64,000 nucleotides of DNA, from positions 2,006,612 to 2,070,611 of the forward strand of contig OZ038382.1 of the NCBI GenBank assembly GCA_964036045.1, read 5' to 3'. The stretch comes from Eutreptiella sp. 'Long Island Sound 2002'. Lineage: Eukaryota > Euglenozoa > Euglenophyceae > Eutreptiales > Eutreptiaceae. The notes below the pieces were generated by a model. The model ran no database searches. It saw only the letters and a program-made list of their open reading frames with translations, and was not told the DNA's origin. Shown here piece by piece: positions 19,920 through 32,010 of the stretch. A program made the translations under genes and the position numbers. The stretch's first letter is position 1. Each line of letters starts with the position of its first letter.

Positions 19920-22900
19920 AATCACCTCGAAGAGAGGTTGTTAGATCAAGCGTAGGCGCGGGCGTCGTATAACCCCCCTTTTTTGGGGTCATTCGCGTAG
20001 CATACCCCAAGGCATGATATTGGATGTCCAACCCCTTGTAAAATCATCATTTTGCCCAATAAGACCATCCCCCAATGGATTTTTTGATTCTGAGGCCTCT
20101 ATCGCCTAAAACTGGATAACACTTTTTTGAGGGGGGGGGTGGGGGGGGCTGGGGGGGGGTCAAAAGTTTTCGCAGAGAAGGCTCCAAGCAATCGGAGACA
20201 CAATTTATGTCAGATCCACCACCGGTCGAATGGTAACGCACCCAGCCGCAGAATCACCTCGCACAGGTTGTTAGATCAAAGCCAGGCAGGCGTACATAGG
20301 GGAAATGCCACATACCCCCCATTTTAGGCCTTTTTGGGCCTATTCGCGTACCCTACCCTACCCCAAGGGGTTGAATTGTTAGTTTAACCCCTTGTAAAAT
20401 CATTATTTTGTCCAATAAACGCATCCCCCAATGAGTTTTTGGTCCGGACCCCCCCAGACCGCCCCGACTTGAAACCCACTTTTTTGAGGTTTTGAGGGAG
20501 TTGGGGTGGGGGGGGGGGTGGGGGGGGGTCAAAAATCACCTCGCAGAGGTTGTTAGATCAAAGCCAGGCAGGCGTATATATGGGGAAAATGCCACATACC
20601 CCCCCATTTTGGCCTTTTTGGGCCTATTCGCGTACCCTACCCCAAGGGGTTGAATTGTTATTTTAACCCCTTGTAAAATCATTATTTTGTCCAATAAATG
20701 CATCCCCCAATGAGTTTTTGGTCCGGACCCCCCCAGACCCCCCCACTTGAAACCCACTTTTTTGATGTTTTGAGGGAGGGGGGGGGGGGTGGGGGTTGGG
20801 TGGGGGTGGTGGGGGGGGGTCAAAAAGTGACCCCCCCTTTTTTCGGGTCGAAAATCATGAATCTTTTGGTTTTTTTCGATTTTGAGCCGAAAAAGTGTTT
20901 CCGGGTCCCGACTCCATAGGGTTCGTATGGGGCGGAGTGGGACGAGCGCTTATGCAGCTTATGCACTTTTCAGCCATTTATGCTATGTTGGCGGTTTTGG
21001 CAACCTCGGTGAACCCTTGGTACCCACCCTGAGGGATGTGAGTGGGGATGTTGTGACAGTATATGCCTACTAGGATACGAAAGGACGTTTTTTGCAGTCT
21101 GTAGCCTTGCTTATGGCCGTTCACAACCGGTGCCAAAGACGCGAAATGACTGTTTCCACCAATAATGGCCTAGTGAATGGGGAGGTACACAGCTTATGCA
21201 GTTTTTCACCCCAGGCAGCTCAAAAATCGAAGTTTTCGAAACTTGTTTTTTTGATATTGTGACTACCCAAAATGACCATCCAAGCTATGCAAAGCATGTT
21301 TTAGGCCGTATTTGCGTGTTTTTCACCCTATTTGGGTATCAGGTCGGGGGGGGGGGGTCTCCCAAGGGACGGGTGCACAACCTGCTTATGGAGTTTTTCA
21401 ACCCGGACAGCTCAAAAATCGAAGTTTTCGAAACTTGTTTTTTTGATATTGTGACCACCCAAAATGACCATCCAAGCTATGCAAAGCATGTTTTAGGCCG
21501 CATTTACGTGTTTTTCACCCTATTTGGGTATCGGGTCGGGGGGGGGGGGGGGGGGGGGCTCCCAAGGGACTGGTGCACAACCTGCTTCTGCAGTTTTTCA
21601 ACCCGGACAGCTCAAAAATCGAAGTTTTCGAAACTTGTTTTTTTGATATTGTGACCACCCAAAATGACCACCCAAGGTATGTAAAGCATGTTTTAGGCCG
21701 CATTTACGTGTTTTTCACCCTATTTGGGAATCAGGTCCGGGGGGGGGGGNNNNNNNNNNNNNNNNNNNNNNNNNNNNNNNNNNNNNNNNNNNNNNNNNNN
21801 NNNNNNNNNNNNNNNNNNNNNNNNNNNNNNNNNNNNNNNNNNNNNNNNNNNNNNNNNNNNNNNNNNNNNNNNNNNNNNNNNNNNNNNNNNNNNNNNNNNN
21901 NNNNNNNNNNNNNNNNNNNNNNNNNNNNNNNNNNNNNNNNNNNNNNNNNATCACCTAAAATGACCATCCCAGCTATGTAAAGCATGTTTTAGGCCGTATT
22001 TCTGTCATTTTCCCCCTATTTTGTGTGTGCGTTGCTTGGAGTAGCTTCTCTGCGAGGTGGACTTGCCGAAGGCAATACAATTTTTGAAACTTGTTTTTGT
22101 GATATTGTGATCACCTAAAATGACCATCCAAGGTATGTAAAGCATGTTTTAGGCCGTATTTACGTGTTTTTCACCCGATTTGGGTATTAGGTCCAAGGGG
22201 GGGGGGGTCTCCCAAGGGATTGGTACACAACCTGCTTATGCAGTTTGTCACCCTGGGCAGCTCAAAAATCGAAGTTTTCGAAACTTGTTTTTTTGATACC
22301 GTGATCACCTAAAATGATCATCCAAGGTATGTAAAGCATGTTTTAGCCGGTATTTATGTAGTTTCCACCCTATTTTGGGTGTGTGTTGCTCGCGGTAGAT
22401 TCTCTGCGAGGTGGACTTGCCGAAGGCAATAGAATTTCGAAAAAATGACCCCCCTTTTTTTTGGGTCGAAATACAATCACCTCGCAGAGGTTGTTAGATC
22501 AAAGCCAGGCAGGCGTATATATGGGGAAAACGCCACATACCCCCCCATTTTGGCCTTTTTGGGCCTATTCGCGTACCCTACCCCAAGGGGTTGAATTGTT
22601 ATTTTAACCCCTTGTAAAATCATTATTTTGTCCAATAAACGCATCCCCCAATGAGTTTTTGGTCCGGACCCCCCCCAGACCCCCCCACTTGAAACCCACT
22701 TTTTTGAGCTTTTGAGGGAGGGGGGGGGGGTGGGGGGTTGGGGGGGGGTCAAAAAATGACCCCCCCTTTTTTTGGGTCGAAAATCATGAATCTTTTGGTT
22801 TTTTTCGATTTTGAGCCGAAAAAGTGTTTCCGGGTCCCGACTCCATAGGGTTTGTATGGGCCGGAGTGGGACAAGCGCTTATGCAGTTTATGCACTTTTT

Positions 22901-25900
22901 GGCCTTTTTTGCTATGTTGGCGGTTTTGGCGACCTCAGTGACCCTGTGGTACCCACTCTGAGGGATGTGAGTGGGGATGTTGTGACAGTATATGCCTACT
23001 AGGATACGGAAGGACGTTTTTTGCAGTCTCCAGCCTTGCTTAAGGCCGTTCACAACCCGTGCCAAAGACGTGAAATGGCTGTTTCTGCCAATATTCGCCT
23101 CGGTGAATGGGCCGGGACACAACCTGCTTATGGGTGGGGGGGGGGGGTCTCCCAAGGGATTGGTACACAACCTGCTTATGCAGTTTTTCACCCCGGACAG
23201 CTCAAAAATCGAAGTTTCCGAAACTTGTTTTTTTGATATTGTGGTCACCTAAAATGACCATCCAAGGTATGTAAAGCATGTTTTAGGCCGTATTTACGTG
23301 TTTTTCACCCCATTTGGGTATTGGGTGGGGGGGGGTGTCTCCCAAGGGATGGGTACACAACCTGCTTATGCAGTTTTTCACTCTGGACAGCTCAAAAATG
23401 GAAGTTTTCGAAATTTATTTTTTTGATATTGTGACCACCTAAAATGACCATCCAAGCTATGTAAAGCATGTTTTAGGCTGTGTTTACGTGTTTTTCACCC
23501 CATTTGGGTATTGGGTGGGGGGGGGGGTCTCCCAAGGGATTGGTACACAACCTGCTTATGCAGTTTTTCACCCTTGGTAGCTCGAAAATCGAAGTTTTGG
23601 AAACTTATTTTTTTGATACCGTGATCACCTAAAATGACCATCCAAGCTATGTAAAGCATGTTTTAGGCCGTATTTCTGTCATTTTCCCCCTATTTTGTGT
23701 GTGCGTTGCTTGGAGTAGCTTCTCTGCGGGGTGGACTTGCCGAAGGCAATACAATTTTTGAAACTTGTTTTTGTGATATTGTGATCACCTAAAATGACCA
23801 TCCAAGGTATGTAAAGCATGTTTTAGGCCGTATTTACGTGTTTTTCACCCGATTTGGGTATTAGGTCCAAGGGGGGGGGGGGGTCTCCCAAGGGATTGGT
23901 ACACAACCTGCTTATGCAGTTTGTCACCCTGGGCAGCTCAAAAATCGAAGTTTTCGAAACTTGTTTTTTTGATACCGTGATCACCTAAAATGATCATCCA
24001 AGGTATGTAAAGCATGTTTTAGCCGGTATTTATGTAGTTTCCACCCTATTTTGGGTGTGTGTTGCTCGCGGTAGATTCTCTGCGAGGTGGACTTGCCGAA
24101 GGCAATAGAATTTCGAAAAAATGACCCCCCCTTTTTTTGGGTCGAAATACAATCACCTCGCAGAGGTTGTTAGATCAAAGCCAGGCGTATATATGGGGAA
24201 AACGCCACATACCCCCCCATTTTGGCCTTTTTGGGCCTATTCTCGTACCCTACCCCAAGGGGTTGAATTGTTATTTTAACCCCTTGTAAAATCATTATTT
24301 TGTCCAATAAACGCATCCCCCAATGAGTTTTTGGTCCGGACCCCCCCAGACCCCCCCACTTGAAACCCACTTTTTTGAGCTTTTGAGGGAGGGGGGGGGG
24401 GGGTGGGGGGGTCAAAAAATGACCCCCCCTTTTTTTGGGTCGAAAATCATGAATCTTTTGGTTTTTTTCGATTTTGAGCCGAAAAAGTGTTTCCGGGTCC
24501 CGACTCCATAGGGTTTGTATGGGCCGGAGTGGGACAAGCGCTTATGCAGTTTATGCACTTTTTGGCCTTTTTTGCTATGTTGGCGGTTTTGGCGACCTCA
24601 GTGACCCTGTGGTACCCACTCTGAGGGATGTGAGTGGGGATGTTGTGACAGTATATGCCTACTAGGATACGGAAGGACGTTTTTTGCAGTCTCCAGCCTT
24701 GCTTAAGGCCGTTCACAACCCGTGCCAAAGACGTGAAATGGCTGTTTCTGCCAATATTCGCCTCGTGAATGGGCCGGGACACAACCTGCTTATGGGTGGG
24801 GGGGGGGGTCTCCCAAGGGATTGGTACACAACCTGCTTATGCAGTTTTTCACCCCGGACAGCTCAAAAATCGAAGTTTCCGAAACTTGTTTTTTTGATAT
24901 TGTGGTCACCTAAAATGACCATCCAAGGTATGTAAAGCATGTTTTAGGCCGTATTTACGTGTTTTTCACCCCATTTGGGTATTGGGTGGGGGGGGGTGTC
25001 TCCCAAGGGATGGGTACACAACCTGCTTATGCAGTTTTTCACTCTGGACAGCTCAAAAATGGAAGTTTTCGAAATTTATTTTTTTGATATTGTGACCACC
25101 TAAAATGACCATCCAAGCTATGTAAAGCATGTTTTAGGCTGTGTTTACGTGTTTTTCACCCCATTTGGGTATTGGGTGGGGGGGGGGGTCTCCCAAGGGA
25201 TTGGTACACAACCTGCTTATGCAGTTTTTCACCCTTGGTAGCTCGAAAATCGAAGTTTTGGAAACTTATTTTTTTGATACCGTGATCACCTAAAATGACC
25301 ATCCAAGCTATGTAAAGCATGTTTTAGGCCGTATTTCTGTCATTTTCCCCCTATTTTGTGTGTGCGTTGCTTGGAGTAGCTTCTCTGCGGGGTGGACTTG
25401 CCGAAGGCAATACAATTTTTGAAACTTGTTTTTGTGATATTGTGATCACCTAAAATGACCATCCAAGGTATGTAAAGCATGTTTTAGGCCGTATTTACGT
25501 GTTTTTCACCCGATTTGGGTATTAGGTCCAAGGGGGGGGGGGGGGGGTCTCCCAAGGGATTGGTACACAACCTGCTTATGCAGTTTGTCACCCTGGGCAG
25601 CTCAAAAATCGAAGTTTTCGAAACTTGTTTTTTTGATATTGTGGTCACCTAAAATGATCATCCAAGGTATGTAAAGCATGTTTTAGGCCGTATTTACGTG
25701 TTTTTCACCCCATTTGGGTATTGGGTGGGGGGGGGGGGGTCTCCCAAGGGATTGGTACACAACCTGCTTATGCAGTTTTTCACCCTTGGTAGCTCGAAAA
25801 TCGAAGTTTTGGAAACTTATTTTTCTGATACCGTGATCACCTAAAATGACCATCCAAGCTATGTAAAGCATGTTTTAGGCCGTATTTCTGTCATTTTCCC

Positions 25901-28660
25901 CCTATTTTGTGTGTGCGTTGCTTGGAGTAGCTTCTCTGCGAGGTGGACTTGCCGAAGGCAATACAATTTTTGAAACTTGTTTTTGTGATATTGTGATCAC
26001 CTAAAATGACCATCCAAGGTATGTAAAGCATGTTTTAGGCCGTATTTACGTGTTTTTCACCCGATTTGGGTATTAGGTCCAAGGGGGGGGGGGTCTCCCA
26101 AGGGATTGGTACACAACCTGCTTATGCAGTTTGTCACCCTGGGCAGCTCAAAAATCGAAGTTTTCGAAACTTGTTTTTTTGATACCGTGATCACCTAAAA
26201 TGATCATCCAAGGTATGTAAAGCATGTTTTAGCCGGTATTTATGTAGTTTCCACCCTATTTTGGGTGTGTGTTGCTCGCGGTAGATTCTCTGCGAGGTGG
26301 ACTTGCCGAAGGCAATAGAATTTCGAAAAAATGACCCCCCCTTTTTTTGGGTCGAAATACAATCACCTCGCAGAGGTTGTTAGATCAAAGCCAGGCAGGC
26401 GTATATATGGGGAAAACGCCACATACCCCCCCATTTTGGCCTTTTTGGGCCTATTCGCGTACCCTACCCCAAGGGGTTGAATTGTTATTTTAACCCCTTG
26501 TAAAATCATTATTTTGTCCAATAAACGCATCCCCCAATGAGTTTTTGGTCCGGACCCCCCCAGACCCCCCCACTTGAAACCCACTTTTTTGAGCTTTTGA
26601 GGGAGGGGGGGGGGGTGCGGGGTGGGGGGTCAAAAAATGACCCCCCCTTTTTTTGGGTCGAAAATCATGAATCTTTTGGTTTTTTTCGATTTTGAGCCGA
26701 AAAAGTGTTTCCGGGTCCCGACTCCATAGGGTTTGTATGGGCCGGAGTGGGACAAGCGCTTATGCAGTTTATGCACTTTTTGGCCTTTTTTGCTATGTTG
26801 GCGGTTTTGGCGACCTCAGTGACCCTGTGGTACCCACTCTGAGGGGTGTGAGTGGGGATGTTGTGACAGTATATGCCTACTAGGATACGGAAGGACGTTT
26901 TTTGCAGTCTCCAGCCTTGCTTAGGGCCGTTCACAACCCGTGCCAAAGACGTGAAATGGCTGTTTCTGCCAATATTCGCCTCGTGAATGGGCCGGGACAC
27001 AACCTGCTTATGGGTGGGGGGGGGGGGGGTCTCCCAAGGGATTGGTACACAACCTGCTTATGCAGTTTTTCTACCCGGACAGCTCAAAAATCGAAGTTTC
27101 CGAAACTTGTTTTTTTTGATATTGTGACCACACAATATGCCCATCCAAGGTATGTAAAGCATGTTTTAGGCCGTATTTACGTGTTTTTCACCCGATTTGG
27201 GTATTAGGTCCGGGGGGGGGGTGTCTCCCAAGGGATGGGTACACAACCTGCTTATGCAGTTTTTCACCCCGGGCAGCTCAAAAATCGAAGTTTTCGAAAC
27301 TTGTTTTTTTGATATTGTGACCACCTAAAATGACCATCCAAGCTATGTAAAGCATGTTTTAGGCTGTATTTACGTGTTTTTCACCCTATTTGGGTATTGG
27401 GTGGGGGGGGGGTCTCCCAAGGGATTGGTACACAACCTGCTCATGCAGCTTTTCACCCTGGGCAGCTCAACAATCGAAGTTTTCGAAACTTGTTTTTTTT
27501 GATATTGTGACCACACAATATGACCATCCAAGGTATGTAAAGCATGTTTTAGGCCGTATTTACGTGTTTTTCTCCCTGTTTGGGTATTGGGTGGGGGGGG
27601 GGGTCCTCCCAAGGGGTTGGTACACAACTTGCTTATGCAGTTTTCCACCCCGGACAGCTAAAAATCGAAGTTTTGGAAACTTGTTTTTCTGATATTGTGA
27701 CCACCCAAAATGACCATCCAAGGTATGTAAAGCATGTTTTAGGCTGTATTTACGTGTTTTTCACCCTATTTGGGTATTGGGTGGGGGGGGGGGTCTCCCA
27801 AGGGATTGGTACACAACCTGCTTATGCAGTTTTTTTACTCTGGACAGCTCAAAAATCGAAGTTTTCGGTACTTATTTTTTTGATACCGTGATCACCTAAA
27901 ATGATCATCCAAGGTATGTAAAGCATGTTTTAGCCAGTATTTATGTAGTTTCCACCCTATTTGGGGTGTATGTTGATCGGGGTAGATTCTCTGCGAGGTG
28001 GATTTGACGAAGGCAATAGAATTTCGAAAAAATGCCCCCCCCTCTTTTTGAGCCGAAACTCATGAATCTTTTGGTTTCTCTTTGATTTTGAGCCGAAAAA
28101 GTGTTTCCCAGTCCGGACTTCATGGGGTTTGTATGGGGCGGAGTGGGACGAGCGCTTATGCAGTTTATGCACTTTTCAGCCATTTTGCTATGTTGGCGGT
28201 TTTGGCGACCTCAGTGACCCCGTGGTACCCACTTTGAGGGGTGTGAGTGGGGATGTTGTGACAGTATATGCCTACTAGGATACGAAAGGACGTTTTTTGC
28301 AGTCTCTAGCCTTGCTGAGAGCCGGTCACAGCCCGTGCCAAAGACGCGAAATGGCTGTTTCCACCAATAATGGCGTAGTGAATGGGCTGGCCCACAACCT
28401 GCTAATGCAGTTTTTCACCTCGGGGAGCTCAAAAACCGAAGTTTTCGAAGCTTGTTTTTATGATATTGTGACCACACAATATGAACATCCAAGGTATGTA
28501 AAGCATGTTTTAGGCCGTATTTACGTGTTTTTCACCCTATTTGGGTATTGGGCGCATAGGGGGGGGAGGGGTGTCTCCCAAGGGATGGGTACACAACCTG
28601 CTTATGCAGTTTTTCACCCTTGGCAGCCCAAAAATCGAAGTTTTCGAAACCCTTGTTTTT
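19920..28660 (+). repeat. Satellite array 1: modular blocks plus 190-bp units
   Basis: Composed of (a) a block opening 'cacctcgaagagaggttg' at 19923; (b) blocks opening 'cacctcgcagaggttg' at 20537, 22478, 24154 and 26364, with an approximate copy at 20256; (c) blocks opening 'aaatcatgaatcttttgg' at about 20853, 22781, 24444 and 26659; and (d) runs of a 190-bp unit. The unit contains 'cccaagggattggtacac', 'agctcaaaaatcgaagtttt', 'tgaccatccaagg', 'catgttttaggccg' and a G-run of 8 to 24. Successive units start exactly 190 bp apart at 23151, 23341 and 23531. Runs end with 'ctctgcgaggtggacttgc'. Openings and endings are inverted complements (CACCTCGCAGAG / CTCTGCGAGGTG). Confidence 0.9.
21750..21949. 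other. Assembly gap of exactly 200 N
   Basis: Run of 200 undetermined bases beginning within a poly-G tract of a 190-bp unit. The round size suggests an arbitrary gap length, so the true copy number of the array here is unknown. Confidence 0.98.
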
Positions 28661-28791
28661 TTACTAAAAGCAATTGTTTGCCTTTCTTTTTCAGGCAGTT
28701 TTCTGTCTGTATTTTTGGGAGAAGGGGGGGTATCCCTCCACCCCACCCGCCCACATGGTCCCAAACCGACCTAGGCGCCTTGGCTTTGCAG

Positions 28792-28907
28792 CCAAATTAG
28801 ACATCACCCCCGACCTCACGGCGTGGCGCAAGGGGCTGGAGCAGCAGGTGGCGGAGCGGCAGTCCGACGTCGCCGCGAGGGAGAGCGACGTGGTGGCTCT
28901 GACGACG
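28792..28907 (+). CDS. Possible coiled-coil exon fragment
   Basis: After an AG acceptor-like 'ttggctttgcag', one frame reads KLDITPDLTAWRKGLEQQ followed by alternating charged residues (AERQSDVAARESDVV), which looks like a short coiled coil. It is in a different frame from the GH18 relic that follows and has no clear donor. It may be an exon, a gene fragment carried into the array, or chance. Confidence 0.3.
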
Positions 28908-28979
28908 TGCGATCCTGCAGCTACCACGAAATCGTCCTCCGGAGATCTGTTCGTCAACTGTGTGGAAGTCCCGATGAGC

Positions 28980-29256
28980 GTCTGTGGTCTCAGCCGGTGG
29001 AGCCACGATGGATCTGGAGACAGTGATGACCGAGATGACTGGTACGGCTTTCGAGCAGACGCCGGCACAATGGGCTTTGGACCAGTAGTTGGATGGCGTA
29101 GACTTCGATCTTGAGACGACACCGGGAAACAGCGCCCCCTTCAGGGATGGCTCGCTCATCTCCTGGGCTGTGGACGCTACTCGAGCTGCGCGGGAGATCT
29201 TGGCTCTCAACTGCATCATTTCACATGCCCCGCAGGCCCCCTACCTGGGCGACTAG
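28980..29256 (+). pseudogene. GH18 chitinase-like fragment, degenerate
   Basis: One frame carries the hallmarks of glycoside hydrolase family 18: a strand with S-A-G-G-A-T (the SxGG motif), then WALDQ, a stop, and L-D-G-V-D-F-D-L-E, which is the family's catalytic DxxDxDxE motif with the acid/base glutamate. A further strand reads SHAPQAPYLGD. In-frame stops interrupt it: TGA before the SxGG strand (28978), TAG at 29086 just before the catalytic motif, and TAG at 29254 just after the GD pair. An intron ending at TAG 29088 could remove the second stop. No complete barrel is present: the N-terminal strands and C-terminal half are missing. GH18 enzymes hydrolyse chitin or related beta-1,4-N-acetylglucosamine polymers. 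Confidence 0.55.
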
Positions 29257-29340
29257 GCAGGTGCGCATAAAGGGTATATGCAAATTGTGAGTGAGGCTGG
29301 CGCCGCAATCGATTTTGTGAACGTCCAGTAATGTACAGTA

Positions 29341-29565
29341 GGGTACTCAGCCACCGCGGCCAGAGCCCATATGCACAGATTATTTGCTCAGTGAACAGGG
29401 GTCTTCCTTCGCTGGGGGGCCTATGCAGAGAGTCCATTGTACAGGATCACAGGTACTATCTGAGTGTTGTACAATAGGGTACTCAGCCACCTTGGCCAGA
29501 ACCCATGTGCACAGATTCATCTGCTCAGTGAACGGGGGTCTTCCTTCGCTGGGGGACCTCAGGCC
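29341..29565 (+). repeat. Tandem duplication, about 134-bp period
   Basis: The block 'gggtactcagccacc' to 'cttccttcgctggggg' occurs at 29341-29420 and 29477-29555 with scattered substitutions. No coding signal. Confidence 0.75.
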
Positions 29566-29574
29566 ACCAGCACA

Positions 29575-29892
29575 GGCAGCACTGGTTTGAGCAACATTGG
29601 CCTACAAGTCACCAGCTGTGGCTGCAGTGGCTTGAGTGGCACTGGCCTACAGACCACTAGCTCTGGTAGCAGTGGTTTGCGCGGGCCCGGCCTCCAGACC
29701 GCCAGCTCTGGCTGCAGTGGTTTGCGTAGCGCTGGCCTACAGGCCATCAGCCATGGCAGCAGTGGTTTGTGCCGCGTTGGCCTATAGACCGCCAGCTCTG
29801 GCAACGGTGGTTGGAGCAGCAGTGGCCTACAGACCGTCAGCCATGGCGGCAGTGGTGTGGGCGGCACTCGCCTACGGGCCGCCAACTTGAGC
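29575..29892 (+). repeat. 48-bp minisatellite, about 6.5 copies
   Basis: A 48-bp unit around 'gctggcctacagaccgccag' and 'ctctggcagcagtggtttg'. Because 48 is a multiple of three and the unit lacks stops, a 16-aa repeat is open in several frames on both strands, for example S-G-L-x3-G-L-Q-x2-S-x-G or A-L-A-Y-R-P-P-A-L-A-A-V-V. Whether any frame is translated cannot be judged. Confidence 0.85.
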
Positions 29893-30720
29893 GGCGCTGG
29901 TGGGTGGGAGGGGGGGCGGGGGGATGGGGGGTTTTGTGCTTTTTTTTTCTTTCGTGCTTTTTTCTTTTTGCGCTCAGTTCATAACTTTTGGTGTGCGCCA
30001 CCGGGCTTTGCACGGTGGCAATCACCATTAGCTCTAGTGGCATGGACTGGGTTGTACTAGAGAGAAGTACACCCAGTCTGAGTTACATGCCATTAATGTT
30101 TTGTGCTGTGTGTTCCTTCCCTCCTTGGCAAACCCTTGTTTTTTACTAAAAGCAATTGTTTGCCTTTCTTTTTGAGGCAGTTTTCTGTCCGCCCACCCAC
30201 CCACCCGCGGGTGTGTCTGGTGGGATGGGGGGGGGGCGGGAGGAGGGGTTGCGAGTGCCGGGGTGGTGTGTGCCTGTGGTTGGCTGTGTCGCTCCCACGA
30301 GAGCGTTTGTGTCGCACCCATGAGAGCAGTGTTTGGGCGGGTCCCGGGGGTTCCGGAGAGTGCGCCGGCAGAAAAGACCCCTCACCCCTACCTAGGCAGG
30401 CAGGATTGTGTCGTAGTCTGGCTGCCCACCCCCCCCACCCACGGAGGGGCAAGGATGGCACGGTCTTGACCTTGGACGGTGCCAGCCTTTGTTTCTCTGC
30501 CCACCCACCCCCCCACGGGGGGGGGGGGTAGGGATTTGTCTTCTTGTCTGGTGTTATCTCCCCCTGATCAGGGGGGAGACGTCCGCAACTATCGCCTCCG
30601 GGCCCTGGTGAGTGCGACACTATGGGCAGCGCTGGCACTGTTCAGTGTTTGGCACACCCAGTCTGAGTTACATGCCATTAATGTTTTGTGCAGTGTGTTC
30701 CTTCCCTCCTTGGCGAACTT

Positions 30721-32010
30721 ATTTTTTTGATACGATGATCACCTAAAATGACCATCCAAGGTATGTAAAGCATGTTTTAGGCCATATTTACGTGTTTTTC
30801 ACCCTATTTGGGTATTGGGCGCACAGGGGGGGGAGGGGTGTCTCCCAAGGGATGGGTACACAACCTGCTGATGCAGTTTTTCACCTTGGGCAGCTCAAAA
30901 ATCGAAGTTTTCGAAACTTGTTTTTATGATATTGTGACCACACAATATGACCATCCAAGGTATGTAAAGCATGTTTTGGGCCGTATTTTTATGTTTTTCA
31001 CCCTATTTGGGTATTAGGTGGGGGGGGGGGGGGCTTGCAAGGGATGGGCACACAACGTGCTGACGCAGTTTTTCACCCTGGGTAGCTCAGAAACCGAAGT
31101 TTTCGAAACTTGTTTTTATGATATTGTGACCACCTAAAATGACCATCCAAGCTATGTAAAGCCTGTTTTAGGCCGTATTTACGCGTTTTTCACCTTATTT
31201 AGGTATTGGGCGCACCGGGGGGGAGGGGTGTCTCCCAAGGGATGGGTACACAACCTGCTTATGCAATTTTTCACCGTGGGCAACTCAAGAGTCAAGTTTC
31301 CGAAACTTATTTTTTTGATATTGTGATCCCTTATAATGACCATCCAAGCTGTGCAAAGCATTCTTTAGGCCGTATTTACATGTTTTTCACCCCATTTGGG
31401 TATTAGGTCCAGGGGGGGGGTGTCTCCCAATGGATTGGTACACAACCTGCTTATGCAGTTTTTTAGCCTAGGCAGCTCCAAAATTGAAGTCTTCTAACCT
31501 TATTTTTGTGATACCGTGATCACTTCAAATGACCATTCAAGCTATGTGAAGCATGTTTTAGGCCGTATTTATGTCGTTTTCCCCCTATTTCGTGTGTGCG
31601 TTGCTTGGAGTAGATTCTCTGCGAGGTGAGCTTATCAAAGGCAATACAATTTAGTTTTTTGATATTGCAACCACCCAAAATGACCATCCAAGCTATGTAA
31701 AGCACGTTTTAGGCCGCATTTACATTTTTTTTCACCATATTTGGGTATTAGGTCCGGGGGGGGGGGGGGGGGGGGCTCCCAAGGGATGGGTACACAACCT
31801 GCTTCTGCAGTTTTTCACCGTGGGCAGCTCAAAAACTGAAGTTTTCGAAATTTATTTTTGTGATATTGTGATCACTTAAAATGACCATCCAAGTTATGTT
31901 AAGCATTTTTTAGGCCGTATTTATGTCGCCTTTTCCCTATTTTGTGTGTTCGTTGCTTGGAGTAGATTGTCTGCGAGGTGGACTTGCCGAAGGCAATAGA
32001 ATTTGAGCCG
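30721..32010 (+). repeat. Satellite array 2 (190-bp units, diverged)
   Basis: Six to seven degenerate copies of the same 190-bp unit as in array 1, some with the variant 'gggcgcacaggggggg' in the G-tract. It ends with 'ctctgcgaggtggacttgccg' at about 31969. It is the continuation of array 1 beyond the 28.7-30.7 kb interruption. Confidence 0.85.

Larger units (their letters stand above)
28661..30730 (+). other. Segment interrupting the satellite array
   Basis: Satellite text stops at about 28660 and resumes at about 30721. Inside are a coiled-coil-like exon candidate, a GH18 relic, a tandem duplication, a 48-bp minisatellite and GC-rich noncoding DNA. Two duplicated stretches mark it. 'actaaaagcaattgtttgcc' occurs at 28664 and about 30147. 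'cccagtctgagttacatgcc' with its following 60 bp occurs at about 30072 and 30658. The segment probably arrived by insertion followed by local duplication. Confidence 0.6.

Noticed and set aside
21573-21980. ORFs running through the N gap
   Set aside because: Generated by undetermined bases.
20100-28660. CRISPR-like array
   Set aside because: Repeats are long (190 bp), contiguous and without unique spacers, in eukaryotic DNA; this is satellite DNA.
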